Source: Macrothele yani
Taxonomy: Eukaryota > Arthropoda > Arachnida > Araneae > Macrothelidae
DNA length: 64,000 bases
NCBI GenBank assembly: GCA_039090855.1
Contig: CM076997.1
Coordinates: 165,446,709-165,510,708 of the forward strand
Direction of reading: 5' to 3'
The stretch's first letter is position 1. Each line of letters starts with the position of its first letter. Below are positions 1 through 9,789 of the stretch, in pieces. The notes under the pieces were generated by a model. That model was given only the letters and a program-made list of their open reading frames with translations. It was not told where the DNA came from and ran no database searches. The position numbers were made by a program, and so were the translations under genes.

Positions 1-185
1 TGAACAACTCAATGGACTATAAGTAGTCTCCCTTCCCAAATTTAGGGTCACTGGTTCCAGGGAAGGGAGAGAATCAGTGCCGTAAGACAAACACAACATC
101 CATGCCTCGCGGGATTCGAACCCGGACCCCTTTCGGACGAATGATCAGAGGCCATCGCTTAGACCACTGCGCCACCGGGGGCGGC
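1..185 (-). mobile_element. SINE-1 copy, tRNA-derived (3' end cut by window edge)
   Basis: On the minus strand this reads as a tRNA-like head with an A box (TGGCGCAGTGGTCTAAG) and a B box (GGGTTCGAATCCC), then a body (TTGTGTTTGTCTTACGGCAC, CCTAAATTTGGGA) ending near GTTGTTCA. The same order recurs at 1430, 4285, 51575 and 55895, which defines a dispersed family. It is little diverged from the 51575 copy. SINEs of this type are transcribed by RNA polymerase III and mobilised by a LINE; the partner LINE is not identified here. Confidence 0.85.
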
Positions 186-545
186 CTGAAGAATTTCTGG
201 TCCGATCGGGAGATTTTCAGCATTTACAAGCTACATTACAACAAATTCTCTGAGGACATGCGCTGACTCAGGAAATTTTTCGGGGGGGGGGGAGGGAAGG
301 TTATACCTAAAATATAAAACTGAAAATCTCCCGATCGGTCGAGAAATTTTTAATATTCTACTTTTGGTATAAACCCCTCCCCCCCCTATACAGGTTTCCT
401 GGGTAGGCACACATGCGTTCCAATAATGTTTTGAGTTATAGCTTGTAAAAGCTGAAAATATCCCGATCGGACCAGAAATTCTTTATATTTCGACAGCCCC
501 CCACCTCCTGATAAGTTTCTGGCTTTGCACATACCCGCAGAGAAT
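184..545. repeat. Imperfect inverted repeat with G-run and C-run
   Basis: The segment at about 184-295 (AGAATTTCTGGTCCGATCGG, then TTTTCAGC.TTTACAAGCT and a run of ten or more G) is repeated in inverted orientation at about 360-485, including the C-run near 380. A further weak match reaches 545. No coding content is seen. It could be two copies of a small unknown repeat in opposite orientation. Confidence 0.5.
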
Positions 546-702
546 TTGTTTAGCTGTAATTTACAAACCTTGAAATAAATCGTAAATAAGAAAATACGAA
601 ATTACGGAAATGTTACGTGGGTCAGATAACCAATCTCGGGGGACGTAGCCATGGAGAAGTCCAGAACGCGATTTTTATACTGCCCCTTAAAATTTTTTGT
701 GG

Positions 703-1320
703 TCAGTTCTCCGGTGATAAGTTCTTCGGTTGACAGTTTTCCTCTTTGTCTTTGGCCCGAAAATCATGGAAATGTCTAAATTGATAATATATATGTGTGC
801 TTGAACACAACTGCTCTGCACTGTAGTTGTAGATTAAAGTGCGCGTGTATGGCTTTCGTGAATCACTAAAGGTTTTATGAACAAACGTGGCGAATTCCAG
901 ACTCACATAGGTATTTGTACGTTAACAAAAAACGTTACTAGCGTACAACACGAGTTTAAAATACAGGAGTACTGAGCAAACTACTGAACAAGAAGGGTTC
1001 CGCCAAAATTCGGAAATACAATATTTAGAACAAAAAACCAAGCATGGTAATAAATTTTATTTCCTGACTAATTTCCCCAAATAAATTAAAGGTGTGGTGT
1101 CTAAATGAGTTAAATAAAGCTACTGGAGCAGAAATAATTTATTACATGTGCTCAAACTTGACTTATTCTTGTATGTAGAAAAGCTATGGTTTTAGCGAAA
1201 TGACCATTTCTTTCATTTGCCTACATGCGATATTTCGTCAACAGTTGGACAATTTGTGAATCATTATGAAGGAATAAATCATGAATGGACTATGGCATTA
1301 CACCATACAATACAAAATTT
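703..1320. other. AT-rich sequence without recognised feature
   Basis: Only short unsupported open frames are present, and no motif, repeat or RNA-like fold was recognised. The first part follows the inverted repeat; the rest is plain AT-rich DNA. Confidence 0.5.
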
Positions 1321-1326
1321 GAAAAC

Positions 1327-1381
1327 GTGAATCCGTTTTTTGGTTTAAATATGTCATATTTACACCAAAAAACGGATTCAC
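1327..1381. repeat. Perfect 18 bp inverted repeat (hairpin)
   Basis: GTGAATCCGTTTTTTGGT at 1327-1344 is matched perfectly by its reverse complement at 1364-1381, with a 19 nt AT-rich loop. It lies just before a poly-A run and the SINE at 1430. It may be a small palindromic repeat or the remnant of an inverted duplication; no function can be assigned. Confidence 0.8.
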
Positions 1382-1429
1382 ATATTTTTATTCTATCATC
1401 AAAAAAAAAAAAAAAAAAAAAACGACTAA

Positions 1430-1660
1430 TAAGGGGGCAACTCCTTCCCAGTGACGCAGTGGTCTAAGCCATGTCTTCTGATCATCCGTCCGAGATGGGT
1501 ACGGGTTCTAATCCCGCTGAGGCATAGGCGTTGTGTTTGTCTAATGGCACTGGATCTCTCCTTTCCCTGGAACCAGAGGTCCCAAATTAGAGACGAACGC
1601 CTGCTTTATAGCCCATTGAATTGTTCACGTGGTCGTTAAACCTCCAATAAAAAAATAAAA
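1430..1660 (+). mobile_element. SINE-1 copy, tRNA-derived
   Basis: Plus-strand SINE-1 with A box (GTGACGCAGTGGTCTAAG), B box (GGGTTCTAATCCC, one change from consensus), the TTGTGTTTGTCT body, the AATTAG body motif, and a 3' end of GTTCACGTGGTCGTTAAACC followed by an A-rich tail. The 5' end lies close to a long poly-A run at 1401-1421, so it may have inserted next to another element's tail. Confidence 0.85.
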
Positions 1661-1684
1661 ATAAATAGGTGGGTAAACTTTAAA

Positions 1685-1905
1685 GTAGCTTTTTTGGGTT
1701 TAACGGCCATCATTAAAATCTCGTAGGTTTATAATCATACGTCTGTCCTGAATGTAGGGGCACTGCTTTGACAGAAGGGATAGATATGGCGCCCTAAGTC
1801 AAACACACCACACATGCCACACGCTGAACCCTAACTCGGGAAGTTATCGGAGGATTATTCCGAAGCCAGCGCCTCAAACCATTCGGTCACAGGAGCGGCA
1901 GAATA
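1685..1905 (-). mobile_element. Old SINE-1 copy, strongly diverged
   Basis: The family landmarks appear in reverse order with many changes: TTTAACGGCCATCATTAAAA, GAATGTAGGGGCACTG, AAACACACCACACATGCC, then a degraded B box and A box ending near 1905. Divergence is much higher than in the copies at 1, 51575 or 55895, so this is an early insertion. Confidence 0.55.
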
Positions 1906-2594
1906 CACTGTACTTATCACCGAAATTGAAAGAAATAATAAAATACTTCATTTCACATTTGACACTTCAACGTGCACAGAAGATGCAAAAAATTATAACC
2001 AGATCATATTTGTGCAAGTCGAAGAAACTGAAGGTAAACGACGTATGTCGCATATTCTAATTTAACTTTCATTTTTAGTTCCTTTTCCTATATATGTATA
2101 TCTGAGTTTGTTCTCTTTTGCCCTCGCCAAGTTAACGGGATATCTTCTCTCTCACATAAATGAGATTTGGGAATACTCCTGAGGTCAGTTCGTAAATGAC
2201 ATATGCATGTTGATAAGAACGAAAAAAGATATATATATATATTTTGCGACATAGTTATTCGGTGTGGAGATGTGAAATCTTTGCTGAACTTATTGATCGT
2301 ACGAGAGCTAATGTGAAGTTATATTTTTATTGCAGTCTGCATAACTACGTTGTGCGTTATCGACGTTGGAATGTACCATGAATATTTCAGTTGGATATAA
2401 ATAAAAGATTTGTAAGTACCAATCTCTGACATTATTTCGAGTGAACGCCTATTTCATCATTGGTGAGCTTGACATTTAGCACATGCAGTGTTTAGCTACT
2501 TAGGAACAGATTTTACACTACAGACGACGCGTTTTAATGTCATGAAACTGAATAAATATCAAATTGAAACTAAGCTGCGTTATTCATTGTTATG

Positions 2595-2965
2595 CTTGTT
2601 TTTCAGATGGAAATGGCAGCGGGCTTAAGCGGCTTTGCCAAATATCAAATTGTAATCACCAGACCACTTTTTAGAGCACTTACGAGACGGCAAATATTTT
2701 GGGGTGCTCACAGTCAGCTGTGGTTAGTAGCTTCGAAAACTAGTGCCAGATGAGAAAAACCACGAACCGGCGGTAAGGTTTTGATTAACCACGGCTCATT
2801 GATACTCGATGTGAGTGATGCTAGATATGATAATTTGTATGGTACGAACCAATAGAAGAGATGCTATTGCGTAGCTCGTCAGTAATTGAATGCTGGAGAC
2901 AGGAGTAATATGTCACCACAAATAGTACATTGAATCCTGCGGAAATGTAGCTGCATAGACAAAGG
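2595..2965 (+). mobile_element. Degenerate Tc1-like element, 5' part
   Basis: The stretch from TTTTTCAGATGGAAATGGCAG aligns by eye with the split Tc1 at 55105-55480. Shared landmarks in order are the start codon context CAGATGGAAA, TTTGCCAAA, TGCTCACAGTCAGCTGTGGT, GATGCTAG, GGAGACAGGAGTAATATGTC and CACAAATAGTACATTGAA. In a Tc1 transposase this covers the N-terminal helix-turn-helix DNA-binding region. The frame is broken by stops and shifts, and the catalytic part is missing. Confidence 0.6.
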
Positions 2966-3179
2966 ACGCTCGGAGAGCTCATGCTAACGCTTAGTTTCAC
3001 CGTCGAAAGAGCCTAATGGGCACGCGAGAATCAAAACACATTAATATCATTAAGCTGTTCTCTGATATTCAGAGATTAGATCCTCAAAGAAAGCCCATCT
3101 GACAAATAAACATTTAACAGATAATCAGTAAAACATGTATCTGGTGGTTTGTATTATGTACTTACTGTTGCCGTATCAA

Positions 3180-4095
3180 ACTCCTCTATTTACAGCAATC
3201 TTGACACACAACACGGGCTTCAGTGACATCCATCACACGACGAACCGCAAACTTTCTATACTTCATACTCAAAATCTTTTTCTCATTCAGGCACTCCTGA
3301 ATCTGATCCTCCCATGACTTCCTTGGCCTTTCTCTGCCTTCCTTTCCGACCACTTGGGCTAAAACAAATGTCTTAGTAAGCATCTCATCGCTCATTCTTT
3401 CAACATGGCAAAACCACCGAAGCATATAACTCTCCACTTTGCTAACAATATTTTGATTCGCATTACACAACTGCAACACATCTTCATTCCTCAGATGATC
3501 TGAACGTGTCTTCCCACAAACATGATAGCGTAAGTAAAGCATTTCTCCGGCACACAAACGAATTCTATGTCTCTTCTGTAGTACCCAGGTTTAACTGCCA
3601 TATATCAGAGTACGAACAATTACACTTTCGTACACAGCCATTCGGGACTCTTTTGAGAATCCATCATTCCTGTGAAAACCTCCTAAAGCATCTATGACTT
3701 TCAACTAAGAATTCACTCGCCTACTAATTTCGCCATCTAACCTGTTCTCTCTGTCACACAAGCTTCCCAAATATACAAACTCATTCACCTGGTCAATCAC
3801 GGTGCCATTTAGACTTATATTACTTTCAGTACTACCAGTTCCTCTTTCGAAAACCGTAACTTTCTTTTTTTCCCTTATTTATACTCAGTTTGAATTTCAT
3901 ACAAACTTCGTACATCCGGGACCTCATGCTGCCATGCATTTGGAAATAATTCTTCAAATAATGCTGCATTTTCGAAAAAGGTACTTCGTGCCCAACGAAC
4001 GTGACCTCGTTTCTTCGAATGAATTATCACGTTTGCGTCTATTCCTTTATTGCCCAGTCAAGTCACCACGTTCAAATTATTAAGGTGTTCTATTA
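3180..4095 (-). pseudogene. LINE ORF2 C-terminal fragment (post-reverse transcriptase region)
   Basis: On the minus strand, 3557-3186 gives 123 residues with the typical LINE tail LRWFCHVERMSDE and a basic stretch RERPRKSWEDQIQ. Upstream, in shifted frames, are ESRMAVYESVIVRTLIYGS (about 3600-3660) and FVYLGSLCDRENRLDGEISR (about 3720-3790), which belong to the thumb and connection region of the same protein family. Order and spacing are right for one ORF2 read from 4095 down to 3180, with frameshifts between pieces. The catalytic palm is not present. The clade is uncertain; related tails occur in RTE and neighbouring clades. Confidence 0.6.
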
Positions 4096-4284
4096 TTCAG
4101 TTTGCAGTTAGCTGTCTACCTTCCTTGAAAAATTCATCTGTTTGATTTGCGAAAGCTTGGAAACTGTGATTTCTATTCTACGAGAAGATATTCAGATTAC
4201 TAGTATAGTTATACTATTTTCACCGTAGTATGCAGCTTTGTAGGTAAAATAGCAACATTGAATTTGGATATTTTCTTTTTAAGT

Positions 4285-4490
4285 ACATTCTTTTTGAGGT
4301 TTAAAGACCGCCATGAGCAACTCGATGGACTATAAGCAGCAGCCCGTCCCTAATTTAGGGCCACTGGTATCAGGGCAGGCAGGTAGCCAGTGCAGTAAGA
4401 CGAAAAAACATTCATGCCTCACCGGAATTCGAACCCGGACGAATGGTCAGGAGCCAGCCCTTAGACCATTGAGCCATCAAGGCGGCATTT
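4285..4490 (-). mobile_element. SINE-1 copy, tRNA-derived
   Basis: Reverse-oriented SINE-1: AGGTTTAAAGACCGCCATGA, AACTCGATGGACTATAAGCA, CCTAATTTAGGGCCACTG, GAATTCGAACCCGGAC (B box) and TTAGACCATTGAGCCAT (A box). A short internal deletion relative to the 51575 copy removes part of the region between B box and A box. Confidence 0.85.
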
Positions 4491-4494
4491 TGTA

Positions 4495-5565
4495 GATTGG
4501 GAGTGTATAGATTTTTCTAAGACATTTTTCTTAAAATTTTCAGTAGTAAAAATATGATGACGACAGATCTGGGTAATGCAACTGTATTGCCATTTCTAAA
4601 TTATTCGATGGCCAAGCAAAACGGATAGCTCGTCCCTAATCTCTCTTACGGAATTCCATGTTACTCTGTCTGGAAACGATGCTTCTTCAATTTCTTTTTC
4701 AGGAAGGTTACCGAAAAATTCTCACAGGTATTCGATATAGGGTCCCGTGTTAATGGCCTTTTCGATAAATAGATGTAACAATGTACCTGGGAAGTAATGC
4801 ACACTACAAAAAATTCAGGATAGCGTAAAGAACAAAAATTGCATGTGCTGCACTGGAATTTACAGTTGATCAGTGCCGAGGAGCTTTTGTTCTTAGAGCA
4901 ACATTACTTCAAAGAAGGAAATTGTTTTAAAGTGGCGCTTCCCAGAGAGCACAATCCTCTCCTCACGAAAACGATTTCGATTCTCCTTGTCCTGCGAATT
5001 ACTCCAGTGTGTGACGTATACACTAATTTAATTCTCCCCTTTAATTACTTTATCTATGTAAAGTTGAGTTCATTCGCCATTAGCGTTCTTCAAACTTAAT
5101 ATAAAAACTTCTCTCGAAAAAGTATGGCTGGCAAAACCTTGCATTTAGAACGTGAGTGTGTTTTTGTCTGATAAGAACTGGAAGATATGTAATGTTTGAG
5201 GAGCAGGAAAAGCGTAGAAATGGTGAATGTTATAATGCTATAATCGTGGAAGCGGTTTCGTTTGATTGAATTTTGATCTATTTGAAGGTTGCGTGTTCTT
5301 AACTCACATTAGTTGAATTAAGTTAATTGAGTTGCAGTTGTGACTTGTTGAAAGTGCCAAAGGAGTGTTGGCTGAATAAAGACTAACCGTAAGTAACCTC
5401 TTCTTGAAGTATCTTGGGTGACTCATGTTTCACTGTAGCTGAAATATTTGAGAACTGATTTATGTTGTGTCCACTCAGTCATATGCACAAAGCATTACAT
5501 AATTGGAACCCGATTATTTGTTTTGAACCGCCGTTTTTCCTTTGCTAGTTCTACATTCTGCATTT
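4495..5565. other. AT-rich sequence without recognised feature
   Basis: Only short unsupported open frames occur and no transposon landmark was seen. Confidence 0.4.
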
Positions 5566-5569
5566 CCAA

Positions 5570-6180
5570 GACGTGCAATATGGGGGCTCTTTCATGCCAG
5601 CCTGTAATACTTCGTTACCCGAGTCTTTTGGTAGTAATCGATGCAGGCAGATTTATGAGAACTGTGGTTCTGATCTTTTAGATTCCGAATTCGTTGATAT
5701 CGTCAATAATGTACCCGGATTATCAAACACAGTTCCTCACGTCAATATTAGTACAGACATGGATTCAACTACAGTTCCTCACGCCAATCTTAACCAGATT
5801 ATCAACCACAGTTCCTCACATCAATCTTAATACAACCTCAGGAGTTGACACACCCAAAACCCAATTCCTGGACCACAACGAAGCAAAATATTGACTCATT
5901 ATGTGCCCCATGCAGGATTTATTGCCTTTAATGGTGCAGGGTAGTCATTAAAATTTCTAGAAGACTTCGAAAAACATTTTGATCTTTATAATATCCCCGT
6001 AGTTTGTCAAATCCAAATCGCCGGAACGTGTATGAAAGATACCGCAAAAACGTGGTACAGACAATGCAGGAAGTTAAATCAACAATCTTTCTATGCAAAA
6101 TTTCGTCCTGACTTTTTACAGCTATTTCCATACGGATTAAATAAAGCAGGCGTAGCTCCAAAATATGTTCTCCAGGCTTC
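5570..6180 (+). pseudogene. Gag-like relic, possibly from an LTR retrotransposon
   Basis: In the frame around 5955-6130 the plus strand reads FLEDFEKHFDLYNIP, then QIQIAGTCMKDTAKTWY and FYAKFRPDFLQLF. That spacing (a FxxxFE helix, a hydrophobic core and the K.xAKxWY motif) resembles the capsid region of Ty3/gypsy-type Gag proteins. The upstream 5570-5880 frame is low in complexity and carries three short repeats of ACAGTTCCTCAC. There is a frameshift between the two parts and no protease or polymerase downstream. This rests on a single short motif match and could be wrong. Confidence 0.35.
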
Positions 6181-6876
6181 AGCGAGCTACAGACAGTCCT
6201 GTTTCATTTGCACTGGAGACTGTTCGGCTATGTACATGTACATTATGGGATCCACGGGCGTCAGATGCAGATATTCTGGATACCCTACTACAACAAGCTT
6301 AACCCTTTCCTATAAGACTTCACTGAAGACAAGAAGCCTCGTACTGTTCACAAGGGTCTAAAACATTACGTATCTTCCAGTTCTCATCGGACCATACACA
6401 CGTCATATGTTCTAACCTCAAGGTGTTGCTTACTATACTCTTGCGAGGGAAAAGATATAACGATAAGTTTGACAAACTCTAAAGGAGAATGAACTCAAAT
6501 TTACATAGAGAAAGTAACTAAAAAGTAAATTTAAATTAGAGTGTACGTCACAGATGCAGAAAGACGCATGGTGTAAGTTTGTTCATCCTGCATCTAGATG
6601 ATCGCAGAATACCGCTGGGTAGCTAAGCACACATGAGTTTTACGTGAATCAAAGACTCATTAAAAATATATATATATATCATCACCATTGTCAACCATTA
6701 TCAATCCACTGCTGGACGAAGGTCTCCCCAAGTTTTCTCCACAACGGTCTGTCTTGTTCCAGTCTCCTCCATGTCACTCTTGCATACTTTCGAATTTCAT
6801 CCACTCATCTCCCATGTGGTCTTCTTCTGGGTCTTTTCCTGTCCCTTGGAATCCAATCTAGAATTTCAGCTGTCCA

Positions 6877-8439
6877 TCAATGGTCTGTAATTCTGGCAGT
6901 ATGTCCAGCCCATTGCCATTTCAGGGATTTAACTCTGATCATGATGTCTTCCACTCTTGTCATTTTTCGGATCCACGAGTTCTTCTTCTTATCTCTCCTG
7001 GTTACACCAAGCATGCACCTCTGCATGCTCCTTTGAGTTGTCTGCAGCCTTTGTATGTCTCTTTTAGTTAAGGTCCACGTCTCTGCACCATACGTAAGCA
7101 CTGGAAGGATGCATTGATCAAACACTTTTCTTTTAAGACATAATGGCATATTGTTCTTGAAAATTATCCTGTTTCTTCCAAAAGCTCTCCAGGCAAGTTT
7201 TGTACGCCGATTAATTTCTTCATCAATGTGACCCTCACTTGATATCTGCTGTGTAAGATAAACGTACGTTTCTGTTATCTCCAGCTTTTCCCCATCAATC
7301 GATAAATCTTCATTTCTTGGAAAAGCATTGAACATCACTTTTGTCTTCTGAAAGTTTATTTTTAATCCCACTTCTTTACTCTTGTCAGCAAGTTCCTGGA
7401 TCATACTCTGCAGCTCTGATGGGGTAGTTGCAAAAATTACTACGTCATCAGAAAAACGAAGGTGAGTTAGACAATCTCCATTAATCTTTATCCCCTTGTT
7501 TTCTCAGCTCAGCGACTGAAAGACACCCTCCAATGTAGCATTAAAGAGCTTCGGAGATAGGGTGTCACCTTGTCTCACTCCCTTTCCAACTTTTATTAAT
7601 GTATGCATCTTCAATACCACAGGATTTGAGAGCCATTGCAACTGCTGATGGTTTCACCGAATCAAAGGCTTTTTCATAATCGATAAAAGCCACGCACAAT
7701 GGAAGTTCATATTCCCTCGCTCTTTCAATTAGTTCTCTCAGTACGTGGATATGATCCATAGGGCTGTAGCCACTCCTGAATCCAGCTTGTTCTCTCGGTT
7801 GAGCCATGTCCAGTGTTACCTTCAAGCGATGTGAAAGAACTTTAGTGAAGATTTTATAAACCACGATAGGAGGCTGATAGGTCTGTAGTTCCTGAGATCC
7901 TCAATGTCACCTTTTTTATGTAGCAGCATCATTGTAGCGTTGTTCCAATCCTCAGGAATCTTCCCTTCATTAAGGCATCGAGTGAAACATTGGGCGAGTA
8001 CTGTTTCGATTTCTCGACTTGCTTCTTGTATGATTTCTACAGTAATTCCATCTTCTCCTGGAGCTTATCCCCGCTTCTTGTTCTTGATTGCATGTGCAAC
8101 TTCTGCTGGGAGGACTGGAAGAACTCTGGTACCCTTCATGATGTCTGGAGTACAAGTATTATCCCTTTCATATAATTTGGAGTAGAAATTTTCACTCTTG
8201 TCAAAATTTCGCCTGTATTCCTTGTTACAGAACCATCTTCTTTTCTCAGTGCCATAATCTGTTTTTTCCCCCTTACTGAGATGTCCCTTTGCTATCTGTA
8301 GGCTTTGGTTGTTTTCAAGTGCTTTCCTTACTAGTTCACAGTTGAATTTCCTTACGTCTTCAGTGATACTTTTTCGTACACTCTTGCATAGCTCTATATA
8401 TTCCACTTTGGAAGTCACATCTTCTTTAGTTGTCCTCAT
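6877..8439 (-). pseudogene. RTE-type reverse transcriptase, frameshifted
   Basis: Pieces in different frames make up one reverse transcriptase. 8439-8065 is the linker and the start of the fingers (AHAIKNKKRG). 7864-7565 carries QAGFRSGYSPMDHIHVL and FIDYEKAFDSVKP, with the first catalytic aspartate. The catalytic box near 7440-7465 reads RFSDDVVIFA, with serine where copy C has the usual FADD. 7404-6877 holds the thumb and the C-terminal tail (VYLTQQISSEGHIDEEINRR, YGAETWTLTKRD). It cannot make a working enzyme. Homologues in databases are often mis-named craniofacial development protein 2-like because of the linked endonuclease. Confidence 0.8.
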
Positions 8440-8623
8440 CTCTCTTTTTTTTTTTTTTGCATCAACATTTTGTTTTTTCCTGTTAATTTGTTCACATGCA
8501 ACTTGTTCTTAGACCCAGCTAATTGTGTTGCTGTTTCCATAACAGCTTTGGTTACTTTTCTGTTAACTTAAGAAATATCCACTTCTTCCGATGTTAGGCC
8601 TTCTAAAGCTGAGAATCTGTTCT

Positions 8624-9571
8624 TCAGTTCCAACTTGAAGGTATTATGGTGTTTTTTAAGGTTGGTGATGTCAATACATTTTGTTTGTCTAATGAGCTTG
8701 CCACGTTCAAGATTAGTGCTGAGATGCATCTTACCAATCTATGGTCACTACCTGTGTTGAACTTGTTTAGCACACTGCAGTCTTCTATGACGAATTTTTT
8801 GTTACACATAATAAAATCAATTTCACTTGTCGTTCCATTTGGATGTCTCCATGTCCATTTCCTGTGTGGGTTTTTCTTGAAAAAGGAATTCAAGATGAAA
8901 AACCCTTCTGTCTCTGCAAATTCAACAAGAAGAGTATTTCCACGCTGGTTTCTGTTGCCGTGACCGAATTTACCTACTGAAGTTTCAATCTGTTGCCGTT
9001 GCCCAATTTTTGCATTGAAATCTCCCATAATTATCTTCAAATGCTGCTTACCTTTATTATTTAGATCACAAATTTCCTCATAAAATTCTTCAATTTCTTC
9101 TTCAGGATTGGGTGCATAAGTTTGAATTATCTGAGATTGGTATCTTCTCGAGAGTTGGATAACGAGTCGTGCAGCTCTGTCAGAGGAACTTTCAACTTCT
9201 ACAACTTTATCATTCAATTTCTTGTTTATTATAAATCCAACACCACTAGTTCTGCCAGTATCTGTCCCACGATAGTAGAAGAGATGTCCACTTTTCAGTT
9301 CAATGAGATCTTCTCCTCTTCTCCTTACCTCACTTAGCCCGATGATGTCCCACTTGATCCTTTGTAGTTCCTCTTCCAATTCAAGAAGCCTTGAATCAAA
9401 AGATAGGGAGCGTCCATTATACGTAGCCAAGGTCAGCATCAGATGACAGCCTAGTCCGGCCCTCCGGGGATTCTTAGCACCCTCGGCCTTCATGTCGCAC
9501 TGGCCGCTGCCTTGGCCAGGTACATTCCAGCTGCCGGAGACTGAGGGCCAAGATTTAAGTTGTGGAGTCAT
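8624..9571 (-). CDS. RTE-type LINE endonuclease domain (uninterrupted, 315 aa)
   Basis: Apurinic/apyrimidinic-type endonuclease that nicks target DNA for target-primed reverse transcription. All expected catalytic positions can be seen: N52 (ATYNGRSL), E81 (GLSEVRR), the TYAP strand at 151-154, D184 and N186 (GDFNAKIG), and S275-D276-H277 (GSDHRLV). EIDFIM at 250-255 is another conserved block. The first 44 residues are unlike the domain, so the internal methionine at residue 45 (MLTLATYN) is as likely a start. The frame opens about 215 bp inside the element's 5' end and stops just after the domain, where the linker to the reverse transcriptase is frameshifted. It is part of a dead LINE, but the domain itself is undamaged. 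Confidence 0.8.
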   Translation of the reverse strand: MTPQLKSWPSVSGSWNVPGQGSGQCDMKAEGAKNPRRAGLGCHLMLTLATYNGRSLSFDSRLLELEEELQRIKWDIIGLSEVRRRGEDLIELKSGHLFYYRGTDTGRTSGVGFIINKKLNDKVVEVESSSDRAARLVIQLSRRYQSQIIQTYAPNPEEEIEEFYEEICDLNNKGKQHLKIIMGDFNAKIGQRQQIETSVGKFGHGNRNQRGNTLLVEFAETEGFFILNSFFKKNPHRKWTWRHPNGTTSEIDFIMCNKKFVIEDCSVLNKFNTGSDHRLVRCISALILNVASSLDKQNVLTSPTLKNTIIPSSWN

Positions 9572-9789
9572 TTTGGAGGGGTTTGGCCATAACTCACCAC
9601 GCTGGCCAAGCGGGTTGGTGAGTGTGGGATAGCATTTCCTCTAATCCCGATGGTATAAATATACCGCTATTGGCGGTCGTCAGAGCCCCTTTAGTGAGAA
9701 CAGGATGCACCACGAGAAGGCGTGGTTGATATTTGTCAAGGAGAGGCTGTGATGTTAAGCATCACCTGACCTTATTTCCCCAAACTGCA

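Larger units (their letters stand above)
6675..9785 (-). mobile_element. RTE-type LINE, copy A, nearly full length
   Basis: Minus-strand non-LTR retrotransposon of about 3.1 kb. Read 5' to 3' (from 9785 down) it has a GC-richer leader, an endonuclease reading frame (9571-8624), a linker, the reverse transcriptase domain (about 8120-7400), a C-terminal region with GAETWTL and the WAGHTAR motif, and a 3' end GGTTGACAATGGTGATGAT running into a TA repeat. Copies B (23.8 kb) and C (25.3 kb) match it closely at the DNA level. The reverse transcriptase frame is broken in several places, and about 60 bp are missing between DAYIN and GVRQGD compared with copy C. Confidence 0.85.
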
